NCBI GenBank assembly: GCA_040357565.1
Contig: JBDODJ010000052.1
Length of the DNA: 64,000 bases
From: Cercozoa sp. M6MM
Taxonomy: Eukaryota > Endomyxa: Ascetosporea
Reading direction: 5' to 3' (one strand)
The first letter of the stretch is position 1; each line of letters starts with the position of its first letter. The notes below the pieces were generated by a model. The model did no database searches. It was not told the DNA's origin and worked only from the letters and a program-made list of their open reading frames with translations. The position numbers were made by a program, and so were the translations under genes. Positions 1 to 15,396 of the stretch are shown here, piece after piece.

Positions 1-3326
<3,326 letters not shown>

Positions 3327-3732
3327 TTTCCGACGCGAATCGAATCGGTAGTTAAGGGTCAACTGAAAGTTCGTTTATTTAGCACACACCTCAGCTAGCG
3401 AATTGGCTCGGACGGGAGAGAGTACAAGCAGCGGCAGCGACCTTATGCTTACACTTGACAGAGCGTGCTTGTCAAGTTCACGCAGACGGCCAGCTGCAGC
3501 ATGTGCAGCAATCAGTCCATTTTGACTGAATCTACAGTGCGACTACCGTAACAAGCGAACGGAAGCAGTAAATTCCTGTATACTTAACTGACTCGTAAGC
3601 GAAGTGCCTAAGTACAACTCCGTCGCGATCGGATCCCGGACGGGAACTAAGGCCACGCGTAGTCCGGCGGCAAGGGACTACTGCCGGCGGTCTGAGCGAA
3701 CTCGACAAAGCCCTCGTAGCTACAAGAAACCG
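3327..3732. other. Convergent intergenic region, kinase / carboxypeptidase
   Basis: About 406 bp between two genes that end towards each other. No convincing reading frame, repeat or RNA gene is seen; it should hold both 3' UTRs. Confidence 0.7.
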
Positions 3733-5650
3733 TTAATGCGCCACGTAAATCACAGCTGATACAGTTGACAGTGTTTGGTACACTTCTTCGCCAGAGAGAC
3801 GAATAAACTTGGGATCGATAACAAAGCCTCCTGTCTTCAAACACACAATTCAGCAACATGATCGTACTTTAAATTGCGCCAACGAAAAGCAGAACACACA
3901 AAGTCAGGCCGAAGCTCGAGTGTGTAGGCGTAAGGTCGCCGCTGCTTGCGTCCCCCAGCGTGCCTTTTCGTTCTAATAAATAGTGTACAAGGTATGAAGT
4001 ATCGTACTGGGGGAGGGGGGAGGGGAGGCACCCAGCGGAGAACCACCAGTCAACAGAGTCGCCATCAGTCGGGTAAATTCCACTCATAGACTGCTCCTGT
4101 GTTTAAGCACAGTTTACAGACATTGCACCACCCACACTCAGCGAGTACGAGGAGGGGGAACACACCACACGGTAGTGTGCGTTGTGCACTTCCTTCATGC
4201 GACGCGCCATGTGCTCACCAAGTTCTGTGCAATGCGAAGGAAGCTTCTTCAATGTGCAACACACAACATTAAGGGAGCAGATACGCCGCAGCTGGGCTTC
4301 GTGCGGTGGTGCATCACCCTTGTGTCCCCACTAATACCAGATAACCAACTAGGGAACAGCGGTGGGGGGGGGGACTCAAAGAGGCAGGCTATACCGGGTA
4401 CAGCAGGACCTGACTGCTGCAGTGCAGGTCGAGTGCACCAACGACTCCGCTGCCGCCGCTCTTGTCGCGGCCGAGTGTTTCATACCATCGCGCAGTGGAC
4501 AGAGTCTCCAGTTCCGAGAAGGGCCCGATGCCACGGTAGAAGTTGTCGCACGGATCGGGCGAACTGCCGTCCTTGGCGCCCCACATGAAGTCCTGTGGGG
4601 CACATAGAGTACATGGTCACACCGTGACACAAAACACAAAGGAGACAGGAAAGAAAGAAATCGATAACACACATAGTTGCGATTGAGATCGACACCAACG
4701 CACTTGGTGTGCACAGTACGGCGACGATTCTTGCGCCAAGCACGGTCCACCACATGCGAGTGGTGGTAGCCGTCAACATTCAGCACGGGCACAATGGCCA
4801 ATCTCACCGTATCGAGCAACTGCAGTACACACACGCTCAATCACATCACGTGAGAGACAAACACGGTACCTTGACAGCCTCGGGGTCGTTGCGCATGTAC
4901 TGACGAGCGAGATGTTCAATGATGTACATCAGAGTGGCACCCGAAATCCACTCTCTCCTATTAACAGGGTGGACGAGTAGGATAGAGGAACATAAGGACA
5001 TAGACAAGGCGACAAGAGTACGCATGGATGAGTGCCTGCACGTAGACAATCGGTGCGTCGTACGGTGAGTCGGGCGACGTCATCAACATGGCAGGAATCT
5101 GACGGCCCTCCCACGTAAAGCCCACAGCATCGATGTACTCGAACAGCGTCGGGAACCGCTCCGTGGCGAGATTCTTCCACCAGGCTTGAGTGTCTTCCAG
5201 ATTATGGAACTCATCGTGCCAACCTGCAAGCGCTTGCTGCGTCAGCACGCCGTCCTTCATGTGCTCCTCGTGCTGTGAATAAACATCATGAAACTCCAAA
5301 CACTCAACTGACAGCAAACATGCCCAACGAGCGATACGCGCTCTTTCATCGGCCGCAAGAGCCTCAAAGTCCTCGATCAGCACCTGTGCTCCATTGTGCA
5401 GTGCCCACTGGAGCTCGCTGTCTTTGTGTGTGAGAATGACCAACTCGTCCACTTGGTCGGCCAACACATCCGCGCGGATGTCTCCGTTTTTCAGAACATT
5501 GCGGTCGATTTTCACGACCGAGCGCGCTGTGGCATGTGCCACCGCACCGAGCTGCAAGCGAAAAATCAAACAGTTCGACAATTAGGCGCAGCATGATCAC
5601 CGTCAATACATACTGCGATCGAAACACACCAAGAGTGCGATAAGAAACAT
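3733..5650 (-). CDS. Secreted M14-family zinc carboxypeptidase
   Basis: Minus-strand gene of about nine exons. The start at 5650 gives MFLIALL, which splices to LGAVAHATA and makes a clear signal peptide. The zinc and catalytic residues of the M14 (carboxypeptidase A/B) family are visible in order: zinc ligands in IHAREW (H and E), substrate arginine in VGVDLNRNY, zinc ligand H in LDLHCSSQVLLYP, the glycine/tyrosine-region exon SGIYPTDGDSVDWW, and the catalytic glutamate in YAYTLELRPD. The final exon reads GGFVIDPKFIRLSGEEVYQ and ends with TAA at 3735-3733. A segment before the catalytic domain looks like the usual pro-region, so the enzyme is probably made as a secreted or lysosomal zymogen that trims C-terminal residues. 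A/B specificity cannot be assigned. It is divergent from clathrin heavy chain across 176 bp. Confidence 0.9.
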
Positions 5651-5826
5651 CCCTCGCGACACCACACTGCGCTCCGCAGTAACCGCGCAGATGCTATACA
5701 AAAGCAGCTTGGAGCGCCGACATGACAATTAGTCGCATTATAAAAACACTTAAAGGGGCTCGGCCTGGAAGCGATACAAACGAGACAACCCGAGTGGTGA
5801 ATCGATGGGCTGCTTGCTCTAAGATT
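5651..5826. promoter_or_regulatory. Shared 5' region, carboxypeptidase / clathrin heavy chain
   Basis: Only 176 bp separate the two divergent start codons, so this stretch must hold both 5' UTRs and core promoters. No TATA box or named motif stands out. Inferred from position only. Confidence 0.5.
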
Positions 5827-8800
5827 ATGTCAGCCACGTTGCCGATCTCGTTTCGCCAAGTGCTGTCTGTACGTTTTTCTCTTTGCTGTTGCTTTGCCGT
5901 TCGTTTGAGTTGCTTGGGCGCGCATATGGCACAGCCCACTGGTGCAGAATTGATTGAGGGTTGCTTTGGCCCTCGCCTCTGTGTTTGGCGGCACGGTTGT
6001 GTGCTTTTTCTGGCAACTGCATTTTCCGCGCTCTCGCAGCGAGTCGCGTCGCAGTTTTATCTTGTCTTTTTTGTTGCTTTGCGCAGTTGCAGCAGCTCGG
6101 CATCCCGCAGAATGTGATCAAGTTTAACAATGTGACGTTTGAGTCGCCGAACAGCATCGTCGTGCGCGACGAGGGCTCGCTCAAGGTGATCGACACGGCG
6201 TCGCAGAACGTGACGACCTTCCAGGTGCCGGTGGACAACGCTATCATGAACCCGGTGACGAAGATCATGGGCCTGCGCACGCTGAACCCCAAGGTTCCGG
6301 GCCAGACGGTGCTCACGGTGTTCGACCTGAACATGAAGTCGCCGCTCAAGAAGGCCACGCTGAGCGAGCCCGTGATGTTCTGGCGTTGGATCGACCAGAA
6401 GACCATCGGTATCGTGACGCGCACGGCTGCCTACCACTGGTCCATGGACGGCGACGCGCAGCCTGTCAAGATGTTTGAGCGTCACGCCGACCAGCGACAG
6501 GTGCACGTGCTGCACTACCGGCAGTCGGCCGACGGTCAGTTCCTTGTGCTCGGTGGCATCGCCAAGAACGCCTCGGGCGGCATCGAGGGCGTCATGCAGC
6601 TCTACTCTGTTGGGTACCTTGTGCTGCCTTGCCACTGCTGCTTTGATGTACATCTTTGATGTATGATTGTGTATGTAATTGTCTGTTTTTTGCAGCATCG
6701 GCCGATCGCAGCCGGCCATGTCGGCGCACGCGGCGTGCTTCGCCAACGCGATGCTGCAGGGCCGAACAGAGCGTGCTACGCTCTTCTGCTTCTGCATGCC
6801 GGTAACTCTGACTCCCCCTGTCTCGGGTTTTGCTGGTAGAGACTAACTCTGTGTGAGTGTGCAGAGCAATGGCCAGCACGTTGTCAAGGTCATTGAGCTC
6901 GGTGGTTCGCGCGACAAGCAGTTCCGCCGCGAGGCCGTGGTGTCCATGCAGCCCGACGACTTCCCGTTCACGATGTGGGCCGACGACAAGCACGGCGTGC
7001 TGTTCCTGCTGACCAAGATGGGCTGCCTGCTCATGATCGACGTGCAGAGCTGCACGACGATTTTCTCGAAGCGTGTGGCGCAGGCGCCCATGTTCGTGTC
7101 GTGCAGCGACCCTGAGACGGTAGTTTCCCTCTCCTAGCCTCCCATGTGCCCTTGCCTCCCATGTCCCCTGGCCTCCCCGTGTTAAGTGTATGTCCGCGAG
7201 TCATTGTTTCTGTTGCTGTCGCAGGGCGGCGTCGTGGCCATCGACCAAACGGGCCGCTGCCTCAAGTTCGCCGTCGATGAGGCCAACATTGTACAATACG
7301 TGACGTCGTCACTGCAGAACTACGAGCTCGGCACTCGCATGGCGGCGCAATACAACCTGCCGGGCGCCGAGGGCGTCTTCACGCAGCAGTTCGAGAGCTT
7401 CCTGGCCTCGGGTGACTACAACGGCGCCGCGCGTCTGGCTGCTAACGCTCCGCAGGGTAGCACCTCTTCGCATGTTGCCTGCCTCTTGTAGTCCTTGTAT
7501 TATCCCTTGACACATTACTGGCGATTGTATTGAGGCAGGCGTGCTGCGCACGATCGACACGATCCGACGCTTCCAGCAGGCGCCGGTGCAGCCGGGCCAG
7601 CCGTCGGTGCTGCTGTCGTACTTTGCGATGCTGCTGCAGAAACCGGGCACGAAGCTCAACCAGGTCGAGTCGATCGAGTTCGTGCGCACGATCCTGAGTG
7701 GCGGCAACCGCGAGGCCGGCATCAAGCACCTTGAGAAGCTCATCCGTGAGTCTCGCTTCGACTTCAGCGAGCAGCTGGGCGATGTGCTGCGCACGGCCGA
7801 CATGAACCTCGCGTGCTCGGTGTACTTCCGCGCCAAGTGTCCCGAGAAGACGATTGGCTGCTTTTTGCAGCTCGGCGAGTTCCAGAAGATCATCGACTAC
7901 AGTCGCTCGGTGAACTTCCAGCCGAACTGGGCCTACCTGCTGCAGTCGATCCACAGCACGGACAAGGAGGCGGCGGCGTCGTTCGCGCACCTACTGGTCA
8001 GCACGACGCAGGCCGAGTCGCAGGAGCCGCTACTCTCGGTGGAGACCGTGCTGGACATCTTCATGTCGTCCAACGACGTGCAGACCACGACCAAGTTCCT
8101 CATCGACGTGCTGCGGCAGCGCGGCGACCGGCCCGAGGACGCGGCGCTGCAGACGCGTCTGCTCGAGATCAACCTGCGCAGCAACGCCGAGATCGCCGAC
8201 TCAATCCTCGACTCGCCCGACCTGGCGCTGTCGCACTTCGACAAGCCGGCCATCGCCGAGCTGTGTGAGCAGGCCGGTCTCATCCCGCGCGCGCTCGAGC
8301 TGTACGCCAACCTGTACGCCGAGGACCGCCAGTTCCTGGAGGACATCAAGCGTGCGCTGTCGGCTGGTCTGTCGCGACACGCCTTCTCGGACCCAGAGTT
8401 CGTGCTGCAGTTCTTCTCCAACCTCGAGCAGGAGCACGCGCTCGAGTGTCTGCGCGACCTGCTGAAGGAAAACATCAACCAGAACATCCGTCTCGTGGTC
8501 GAGGTGTGCAAGCGCTACGCCACGATTCTCTCGGAGGCCGGCTGCATTGCGCTGTTCGAGGAGTTCGACTCGCACACGGGCATCTTCTACTTCATGGTGA
8601 CGCGCGTCAACCAGTGCGAGGACAGCGAGGTGATCTTCAAGTACATTCAAGCCGCCACCAAGCTCGGTCAGCTCAAGGAGGTCGAGCGCGTGTGCCGTGA
8701 CTCGCAGCACTACGACGCCGAGCAGGTGCGCCAGTTCCTGCTGGACGCCGACCTCAAGGTGCGTTTGTGTCTGCTCAGTGGCCCTCTCACTGCACTTTTG

Positions 8801-9380
8801 ATTTCTTGCGTTTCTCGAGTTTCTTGAGCTTCCCTTCCCTTTGCGCAGGACCCGCGTCCGCTGATCCACGTGTGCGACCGTCACGACTTCATCGCGGAGC
8901 TGACGACGTACCTGTGGAACAAGCAGTTGTTCGATTTCATCGAGGTCTACGTGACCAAGATGAACATGGCGGCGGCGCCCAAGGTGGTCGGCTCGCTCAT
9001 CGATCTCGGCGCGCCGGAAGAGCAGATCCGCGGCCTTCTGAACGAGGTGCGGCCGCCGCAGTGCCCGGTGTCGGAGCTGTGCGCTGAGGTGGAGAAGCGC
9101 AACCGTTTGCGCATGATGCTGCCGTGGCTGGAGGCGCGCATGCACGAAGGCAATGAGGAGCCGGCGCTGCACAACTCGCTCGCCAAGGTCTACGTCGACA
9201 TCAACAACAACCCGCAGCACTTCCTCACCAACAACAAGTACTACGACAGCAAGGAGGTTGGCGCCTACTGCGAGTCGCGCGACCCGCTGCTCGCCTTTGT
9301 TGCCTACCGCCGTGCCTGGGGTACCTTGATGTCTATTCCTGCTGCCTATAGATATATATATATATATATGTATTTATGTG

Positions 9381-9418
<38 letters not shown>

Positions 9419-12179
9419 TGGTGACAGGTTCGTGCGACGCCGAGCTGGTGGCTGTCACCAACAAGCACGGTTTCTTCAAGGACCAGGCGCGCTACCTTGT
9501 CGAGCGTCAGGACACGGACCTGTGGAACACGGTGCTCTCGCTCGAGAACGAGTACCGCCGCCAACTCATCGACCAGGGTAGCCCTCGTGTCTGTGTATGC
9601 ATCCTGTATGGTTATGTTTGTATCCTGTATGCGACTGCAGTCGTGGCCACGGCGCTGCCGGAGTCGCGTGTGCCGGAGGAGGTGTCGACCACGGTGCAGG
9701 CCTTCATCCAGGCCGACCTGCCGAACGAGCTGATTGAGCTGCTCGAGCGTATCGTGCTGCACGGCTCGGCCGACCTTGAGTTCCGCAACAACCGCAACCT
9801 GCAGAACCTGCTGATCCTCACGGTAGGACCCACCCCGCCCTGTTCATAAGTGATTCCACCTATGTTTGGATGTATTCATTAGGCCATCCGCGCGGACAAG
9901 GACCGCGTGCTGGACTACCTGCAGCGTCTCGACGACTACGACGGTCCCAAGATTGCCAAGATCTGTCTCAGCGACCAGCACCAGCTGTTCGAGCAGGCCT
10001 TCTTCATCTACAAGAAGTTCGAGCTCGGCGAGGACGCCATCGGCGTGCTGATCGAGCAGCTGCAGGACCTGGACCGCGCCGTCGAGTTCGCCAACTACTG
10101 GGAGACCGCCGCTGTCTGGGGTCTGCTCGGCAAGGCGCAGATCGATCGTGGTACTCTCACCTGTGTGGGTGTGTATTGATAAGTTACTTCGCACTGTGAG
10201 TGTAGCCGAGGACGCCGAGGGAGTGCGCGAGGCCGTCAAGTCGCTGCTCAAGGCCGAGAATGCCGAGGAGTCGTCGGCGCAGCACTGGCAGCTCGTGGTG
10301 TCGCGTGCCAACGAGTTCGGCGCCTTCGACGCGCTGACGGACTACCTGCTGATGGCGCGCAAGCACAAGCGCAACGAGCCGGCCATCGACAACGAGATCG
10401 TCTTCTGCTACGCGCGTCTCGAGCGTCTCGCCGATATGGAGGACTTCCTGGGCGGTGCGCACGCCGCGCGCGTCGAGGACTGCGGCGACCGCTGCTTTGG
10501 TGCCGAGCTGTACCAGGCCGCCAAGCTGCTGTTCACTCAGGTGCCGCTCCCTGTCTCTGTTGTACATGTACATATTTGTGGGTTTGCAGGTGAACAACTA
10601 CGCCAAGCTGGCGTCGACGCTCGTGAAGCTCGAGCAGTTCCACGCGGCCGTGGATGCGGCCGAGCGCGCCAACTCGATCCACACGTGGAAGACGGTGTGC
10701 TACGCCTGCGTGGACGCCGAGGAGTTCCGTCTGGCGCAGCGCTGCGGTGTGCACATCATCGTGTACATGGACCATCTGGCCGAGCTGATCCAGTACTACG
10801 AGCAGCGCGGTCACTTCGAGCAGGTCATCAAGCTGCTTGAGCAGGGTACGCCTCGTGTTGATATATATATACATATATACTGTATGCGTATGTGTTTCTG
10901 TTATAGGCATCAACCTGGACCGTGCGCACCAGGGCATCTTCACGCAGCTCGGCATCTTGTACGCCAAGTACCGTCCGGAGAAGCTCATGGAGCACATCAA
11001 CATGTTCTGGTCGCGTCTCAACATCCCGACGCTGCTGGGCGCGTGCCGTGAGCACCTGCTGTTCCGCGAGGCCGTGGTGCTGTACACGCGGTACAAGCAG
11101 TACGACGACGCCATCGACCTGATGATCCAGGAGTCGGGCGCGTGCTGGGACAGCCAGCAGTTCAAGGAGGTCATCGTGCAGGTGAGCAATACGGAGGTGT
11201 TCTACCGCGCGGCGCGCTTCTATCTGGACGAGCACCCGATGCTGCTCAACGACCTGCTGATCGAGATCGCCGGCAAGCTCGACCACAAGCGCGTGGTGGC
11301 GCTGCTGCCGCGTGAGCAGCGCTGCCTGGCGCAGAAGTATCTGCTGTACGTGCAGCGCGCTAACGTGCGCGAGGTCAATGAGGCGCTCAACGAGCTCTAC
11401 GTCGAGGAGGGCGACTACAAGGGCCTGCGCGACTCGATCGAGCAGTTTGACGCGTTCGACCACGTGGCGCTCGCGCAGCGCGTCGAGAAACACAAGCTGC
11501 TTGAGTTCCGCCGCATCGCCTCGGTGCTCTACAAGAAGAACGGCCGCTTCGCCAAGTCGATCGAGCTCAGCAAGGCCGACAGCCAGGTAGCTCAGTCCGA
11601 CCGACTGACTGGTCGGTGCATGCTGGTGTATGCTGTGCTGTGTTTGGTGCAGTGGCAAGACGCGATGGTGTCGGCCGCCGAGAGCAAGGATGCGGCGCAG
11701 TGCGAGCAGCTGCTGCGCTACTTTGTGGACACGGAGCAGCGCGAGTGCTTCGCCGCCATGCTGTTCGTGTGCTTCGAGCTCATCAAGCCCGACGTCGTGC
11801 TCGAGCTCAGCTGGCGCTTCGGTCTCATGGACTTTGCCATGCCCTTCATGATCCAGACCTTCCGTCGCTTCGACGATGAGCTCTCCGAGGTTAAGACCAA
11901 GCTCGCCGAGGTCGAGGAGGCCAAGGCCGATGCCGAGGCTCCGCAGCAGGACGCGCAAAACGCGCCGAACATGGGCGTCGGCATGTTTGGCGCGCAGCCA
12001 CTCGCGATCACTGCTGGTAGCTCTTATCCTATTGATTGGCACTGCATGTCCTGACTCTTATCCTATTGCTTGGCACTGCAGGACCTGGCATGATGGGCAT
12101 GGGCATGGGCATGAACCCTATGGGCATGGGTATGGGTATGGGCATGAACCCCGGTCCCGGTGCTGGCTACGGTCTCTAA
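5827..12179 (+). CDS. CLTC: Clathrin heavy chain
   Basis: Fifteen exons: 5827-5868, 6087-6613, 6696-6801, 6865-7119, 7225-7456, 7539-8758, 8849-9320, 9428-9577, 9641-9822, 9883-10150, 10206-10540, 10590-10845, 10907-11586, 11653-12016, 12082-12179. The start [14 protein letters not shown] matches the conserved clathrin N-terminus, then [20 protein letters not shown] begins the seven-bladed beta-propeller that binds adaptor clathrin-box motifs. The long alpha-zigzag of CHCR repeats follows, for example [12 protein letters not shown] in the proximal leg. The product is about 1,690 residues, the usual size. The C-terminus is odd: in place of a short trimerisation tail it ends in a Gly-Met repeat ([10 protein letters not shown], then [12 protein letters not shown]) before PGPGAGYGL. 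Codon use is strongly biased to G/C at third positions, as expected for a highly expressed gene. It forms the triskelion coat of endocytic and Golgi vesicles. Confidence 0.97.
9349..9416. repeat. (TA)n tract in clathrin intron
   Basis: Almost pure TA dinucleotides fill the intron between the exons ending RRAWG and starting SCDAELVAV. Confidence 0.85.
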
Positions 12180-12519
12180 GTCGTGTCATCTCTCTGTGAC
12201 ACTGGACGTTGACATCGCTATCGCGCATGCAGTAGAGCTGCGTCTGAGTCACTCATTGTTTCGGTCGCGCCTTGAGGGGGACTGACTGCCACTGTCTACG
12301 TCTAGCACTTTAGTTGGTTTGTTGGTCTGCATTGCATGCCTTTCGTTCGTTTGTACATCTGGGGTCACTCACGTCAGTATTGCCTGGCTTTACCCATGGC
12401 TCCTTCCTGTACGTGTGAACTGGACTAGCGCTACCTGCACCAAACCATGAAGTCAACTTTGGTGCCTGGGAGGAACCGAACGTCAAAGGCGAAGACTAGA
12501 TAAATTTAATCAAAGTGAA
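12180..12519. other. 3' region of clathrin heavy chain
   Basis: About 340 bp with T-rich stretches and no open frame of note. It is probably the clathrin 3' UTR plus the promoter of the small gene that may follow. Confidence 0.55.
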
Positions 12520-12910
12520 ATGAGCACGAGAAAACAAAAACTGGGCGTTGTGTCGGACACGTCTTACTAAAATTACGCAGCGAGATTTTCAGAGTGTCCT
12601 CTATTCCTTGCCGTATGAATCGTCACATGTATATGGGAAGACCGTGCTGACGCCGGCGACTGCGCTCGCGTGCTTGGCGGATGTCTTCAAGCGCACTGCT
12701 CACGAAGCGCTGGCCGACAGAGGTCTGCCAGTCACGTGCGAGAGGAGTGCGCTCGCACAGTTCGAGTGCTTCTTTTTCGCGTCGTGTGTCGTTGCTGAGG
12801 TAGTTGCGACGCGCCGTACGAGGCAGGAAGTTGCTTCCGATACGCTTCATGCCGTCGTTTCGCCAGTCGGAAGCACGATGCGTCCTGCAGGCAACAAGCA
12901 CAAAAAGTGA
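12520..12910 (+). CDS. Small unknown protein (possible gene)
   Basis: Tentative two-exon model. ATG at 12520 gives MSTRKQKLG; a short intron 12547-12580 contains a branch-like TTACTAA and ends in CGCAG; then an open frame begins RDFQSVLYSLPYESSHVYGK and includes LTPATALACLADVFKR and FASCVVAEVVATRRTR. It runs to a lysine-rich end (NKHKK, TGA 12908-12910), about 118 residues. The sequence AAAAA|GTGAGT just before the stop is a good donor, so more exons may follow, for example a stretch around 13045-13095 containing ATFSELQQQQWHK. I do not recognise the family. An overlapping minus-strand frame (12623-13048) exists but looks less coherent. Confidence 0.4.
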
Positions 12911-13309
12911 GTCAACCAAGCGCTTGTTGCGCCCCGCATGAAGCGGAAGTAAGTACCAATCTGCTGCTCTGCGATACTCGTTGCCACCGACGGGTGGAAA
13001 GCGTGTCGTCGAACGAAGCACCTTGCCGTCGTCAATGGTTTCTGCCAAAAAAGCTTGCTACGTTTAGCGAGCTACAGCAACAACAGTGGCACAAGTAGGT
13101 ACCAAAACGCCCGCCGATTGCTCTCGAAGTATCACTGGATACTGATGAATTCGTGCTGGTTCCTGCCACAAAAAGAAGTTATAGTCAGTTTACAGAAAGA
13201 AAAAGCCTAAAAGGGCGTACGCCGCTGCGGCCTTTGCTTCTTCTTCTGCTGTAGCTTGAGACTGACGGCTGAACGATCTGTGCGTGTACAATAGTTTAAT
13301 ACCCTCCCC
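12911..13309. other. Unassigned stretch between small gene and Sel1 gene
   Basis: About 400 bp that may hold further exons of the small + gene and the 3' UTR of the Sel1 gene. No model could be closed with confidence. Confidence 0.4.
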
Positions 13310-14288
13310 TCATACAGACAGGATTAAAAAGAACCTACTGTGTCCTGAAGAAGACGAGCTTGAACTTGTCGATGCACTCGAGCTGCCATACGAGGAGGAG
13401 GACTGCGTGTAGGAGGAACCGCTGCTGTCTGTGTTCGTTTCAATCAAATCAAACACTCAAAGGAGTGGGTTCAAAAACAAAAGTGTACGTTTGAAGGACG
13501 ACAGTGGCGAGCGAGCCAAGGCACGACGACTCACAAAGGAGGCGTGCGACACGTTGTCGTTACTCTTGCGATTTCGTTTCGTCGTTTGCCGGCGGCGATT
13601 GAGCGGCGACTTGCGCGAGTGAAGCAGTCGGTGTGCGAGCTCATCGATGCGTCGATCGAAGGAGCTCGAAGAGGACGAGCCCGAGTGCGAGACAGCGCCC
13701 ATAAGACTCGGCCCGGTCTGTGTGGGCACGTTTCTGCCATACCCGGCATCTTGGTGACTCCACTGAGAGTGGCGGTTCACTTGACTGCGTCCAAAGCGAG
13801 TGTAGCTCTGAGACACAGGGGAACAAGGACAAAGTGTACTCATAGGAGTCGTGCCGATGAGAAGAGTTCGTCTTGGACGTGGCATTGCTGGTGTCATTGC
13901 CTTCTGCGCGAATGGAATGCACACTGAGTGAGCTGTGCGACCGCGAGGAAGAGACACGCGTCGCGTAGGACGAGATGGCATTGTCGTTGGCTACAAAGGC
14001 ACTATCGTCCTTTGATGTGTCTGACAGCGCCTTGCGCTGTTCGTATGCATGCCCCTCAGTGTATACTTTTTCACACTGGACGAGTAGGGTTCGTTGTACA
14101 CTCTGAGTGTCGGTGTCACTTCGACTCATGCTATCAGTGTCCTTGGTCTTGCTCGTTTTGACAAGGCGCAACTTGATGCCACCTCCTCGCATCTCGGGCA
14201 CTCGCTTGGTGGCACTCGACTGCAGCTCAGACGTAGATAGTGACGTGCGCACTGAGCGCGCTTCTGTGTCCACCTTGCCTATTGACAC

Positions 14289-14385
<97 letters not shown>

Positions 14386-15396
14386 TACACACGTACAAAG
14401 TGAGACAAGTCCTAAACATGTTCGTAAGGGAAAACTGACTCAGACGACGGTGTGGCGGTTCATCCGATTGACGGAGTAATTCAGCTGCTCGACCTCTGGC
14501 AGCGACAGTGAATTCGTCGTTGTCACATTCTGTAGAATACCTCGTCCAGATTGCATCCCTGCGAGTAAACTTACACTATTGAGGTAGATGTACCACTTCT
14601 GATCGCCTGATGCAAAAGCTCACGTGCCTCGGTGCCAAGCTGTCCGCCGGTGGCTTCGAGTTGCAGCTCGGCCAGTGCCACCATCGATGGCACGTAGGCT
14701 GAGTTTACATTCGTACCTGTATGGCATACTGTGACTCAGAAGCATGCATTCAGTACCGTAGCTGTCGATGGCGAGCGCAAAGCAACGCTCGGCATGACTG
14801 CGCTGTTTGGCCGCCTGCTCCGCGTCATCGGCATCGTCGCTGTTCTGCAGCAACAACACGCCGAGCAGATGCGTCGCCTGTGGGTGGCCCTGTCTGGCCG
14901 CTCGTCGGAACCACGTGATGGCCACCTGACGGTTGGGCTCGACATCGCCGGCAAAGGCCCCCTCTCCAATGAAGGCCAGCGCGAGTGTTTTCTGTGCGTC
15001 GGCGTTGCCTTCCTGAGCCAAAGATTTAAGCTGCTCGAACTCGTCCAAGTGCTCTTCCATCGACTTGCTTTCTTCCGGCTCTAAGTCCACTGATTCGGTA
15101 GGTGGGTGCGCCTTTCGTAGACTTTCGCTCTTGAGTGGATCGTAGCTGCGTCCGGTTTTCTGTGAGAGACTCGTGTTGTCGACTTTGCCACCGCCGGTCA
15201 GAGCAGACGTTTTGCCGGACTTGACGGTGCCGAAGGAATCGCCGCTCTTTGGCGAGCGCGAGGAGCGACTCTTGCGCGAGTTGCGCCGCTTGCGTCGCTG
15301 CTTCTGGCGCTGCATCTTGGCCAGGTCGGCGGCGATTTGTTCGTTTAGCGATGTGTCGCGGCCTTTCATCGCCGCGCGCGAGAGACCGCAACCCAT
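13310..15396 (-). CDS. Sel1-repeat protein with myristoylation-like start and Ser-rich tail
   Basis: ATG at 15396 opens MGCGLSRAAMKG: Gly2 and Cys3 fit an N-myristoylation plus palmitoylation signal. A basic segment follows (KMQRQKQRRKRRNSRKSRS), then Sel1-type (TPR-like) repeats: LKSLAQEGNADAQKTLALAF, ITWFRRAARQGHPQATHLLG, RCFALAIDSYG and, after an intron, NSAYVPSMVALAELQLEA. Sel1 repeats are protein-protein scaffolds. The C-terminal half is low-complexity and rich in Ser, Thr and Arg, with a Ser tail in which AGY and TCN codons are mixed (TQSSSSYGSSSASTSSSSSS), ending TGA at 13312-13310. One intron holds a 100-bp (GT)n on the coding strand. The exon join near 13830-13860 does not resolve in phase by eye. 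Likely a membrane-attached signalling scaffold; the partner is unknown. Confidence 0.75.
14283..14382. repeat. (CA)n microsatellite in Sel1-gene intron
   Basis: About 100 bp of CA on the + strand, hence GT on the coding strand of the minus gene. Confidence 0.93.

Noticed and set aside
8201-12042. Long open frames on the minus strand opposite clathrin heavy chain (8201-9220 and 10828-12042)
   Set aside because: They mirror the strong third-position G/C bias of the clathrin exons, cross its introns and resemble no family.
12623-13048. Minus-strand frame opposite the small unknown gene
   Set aside because: Arg-rich with no clear splice context; the + frame has a plausible start, a short intron with a branch-like site and better composition. 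Kept only as an alternative.
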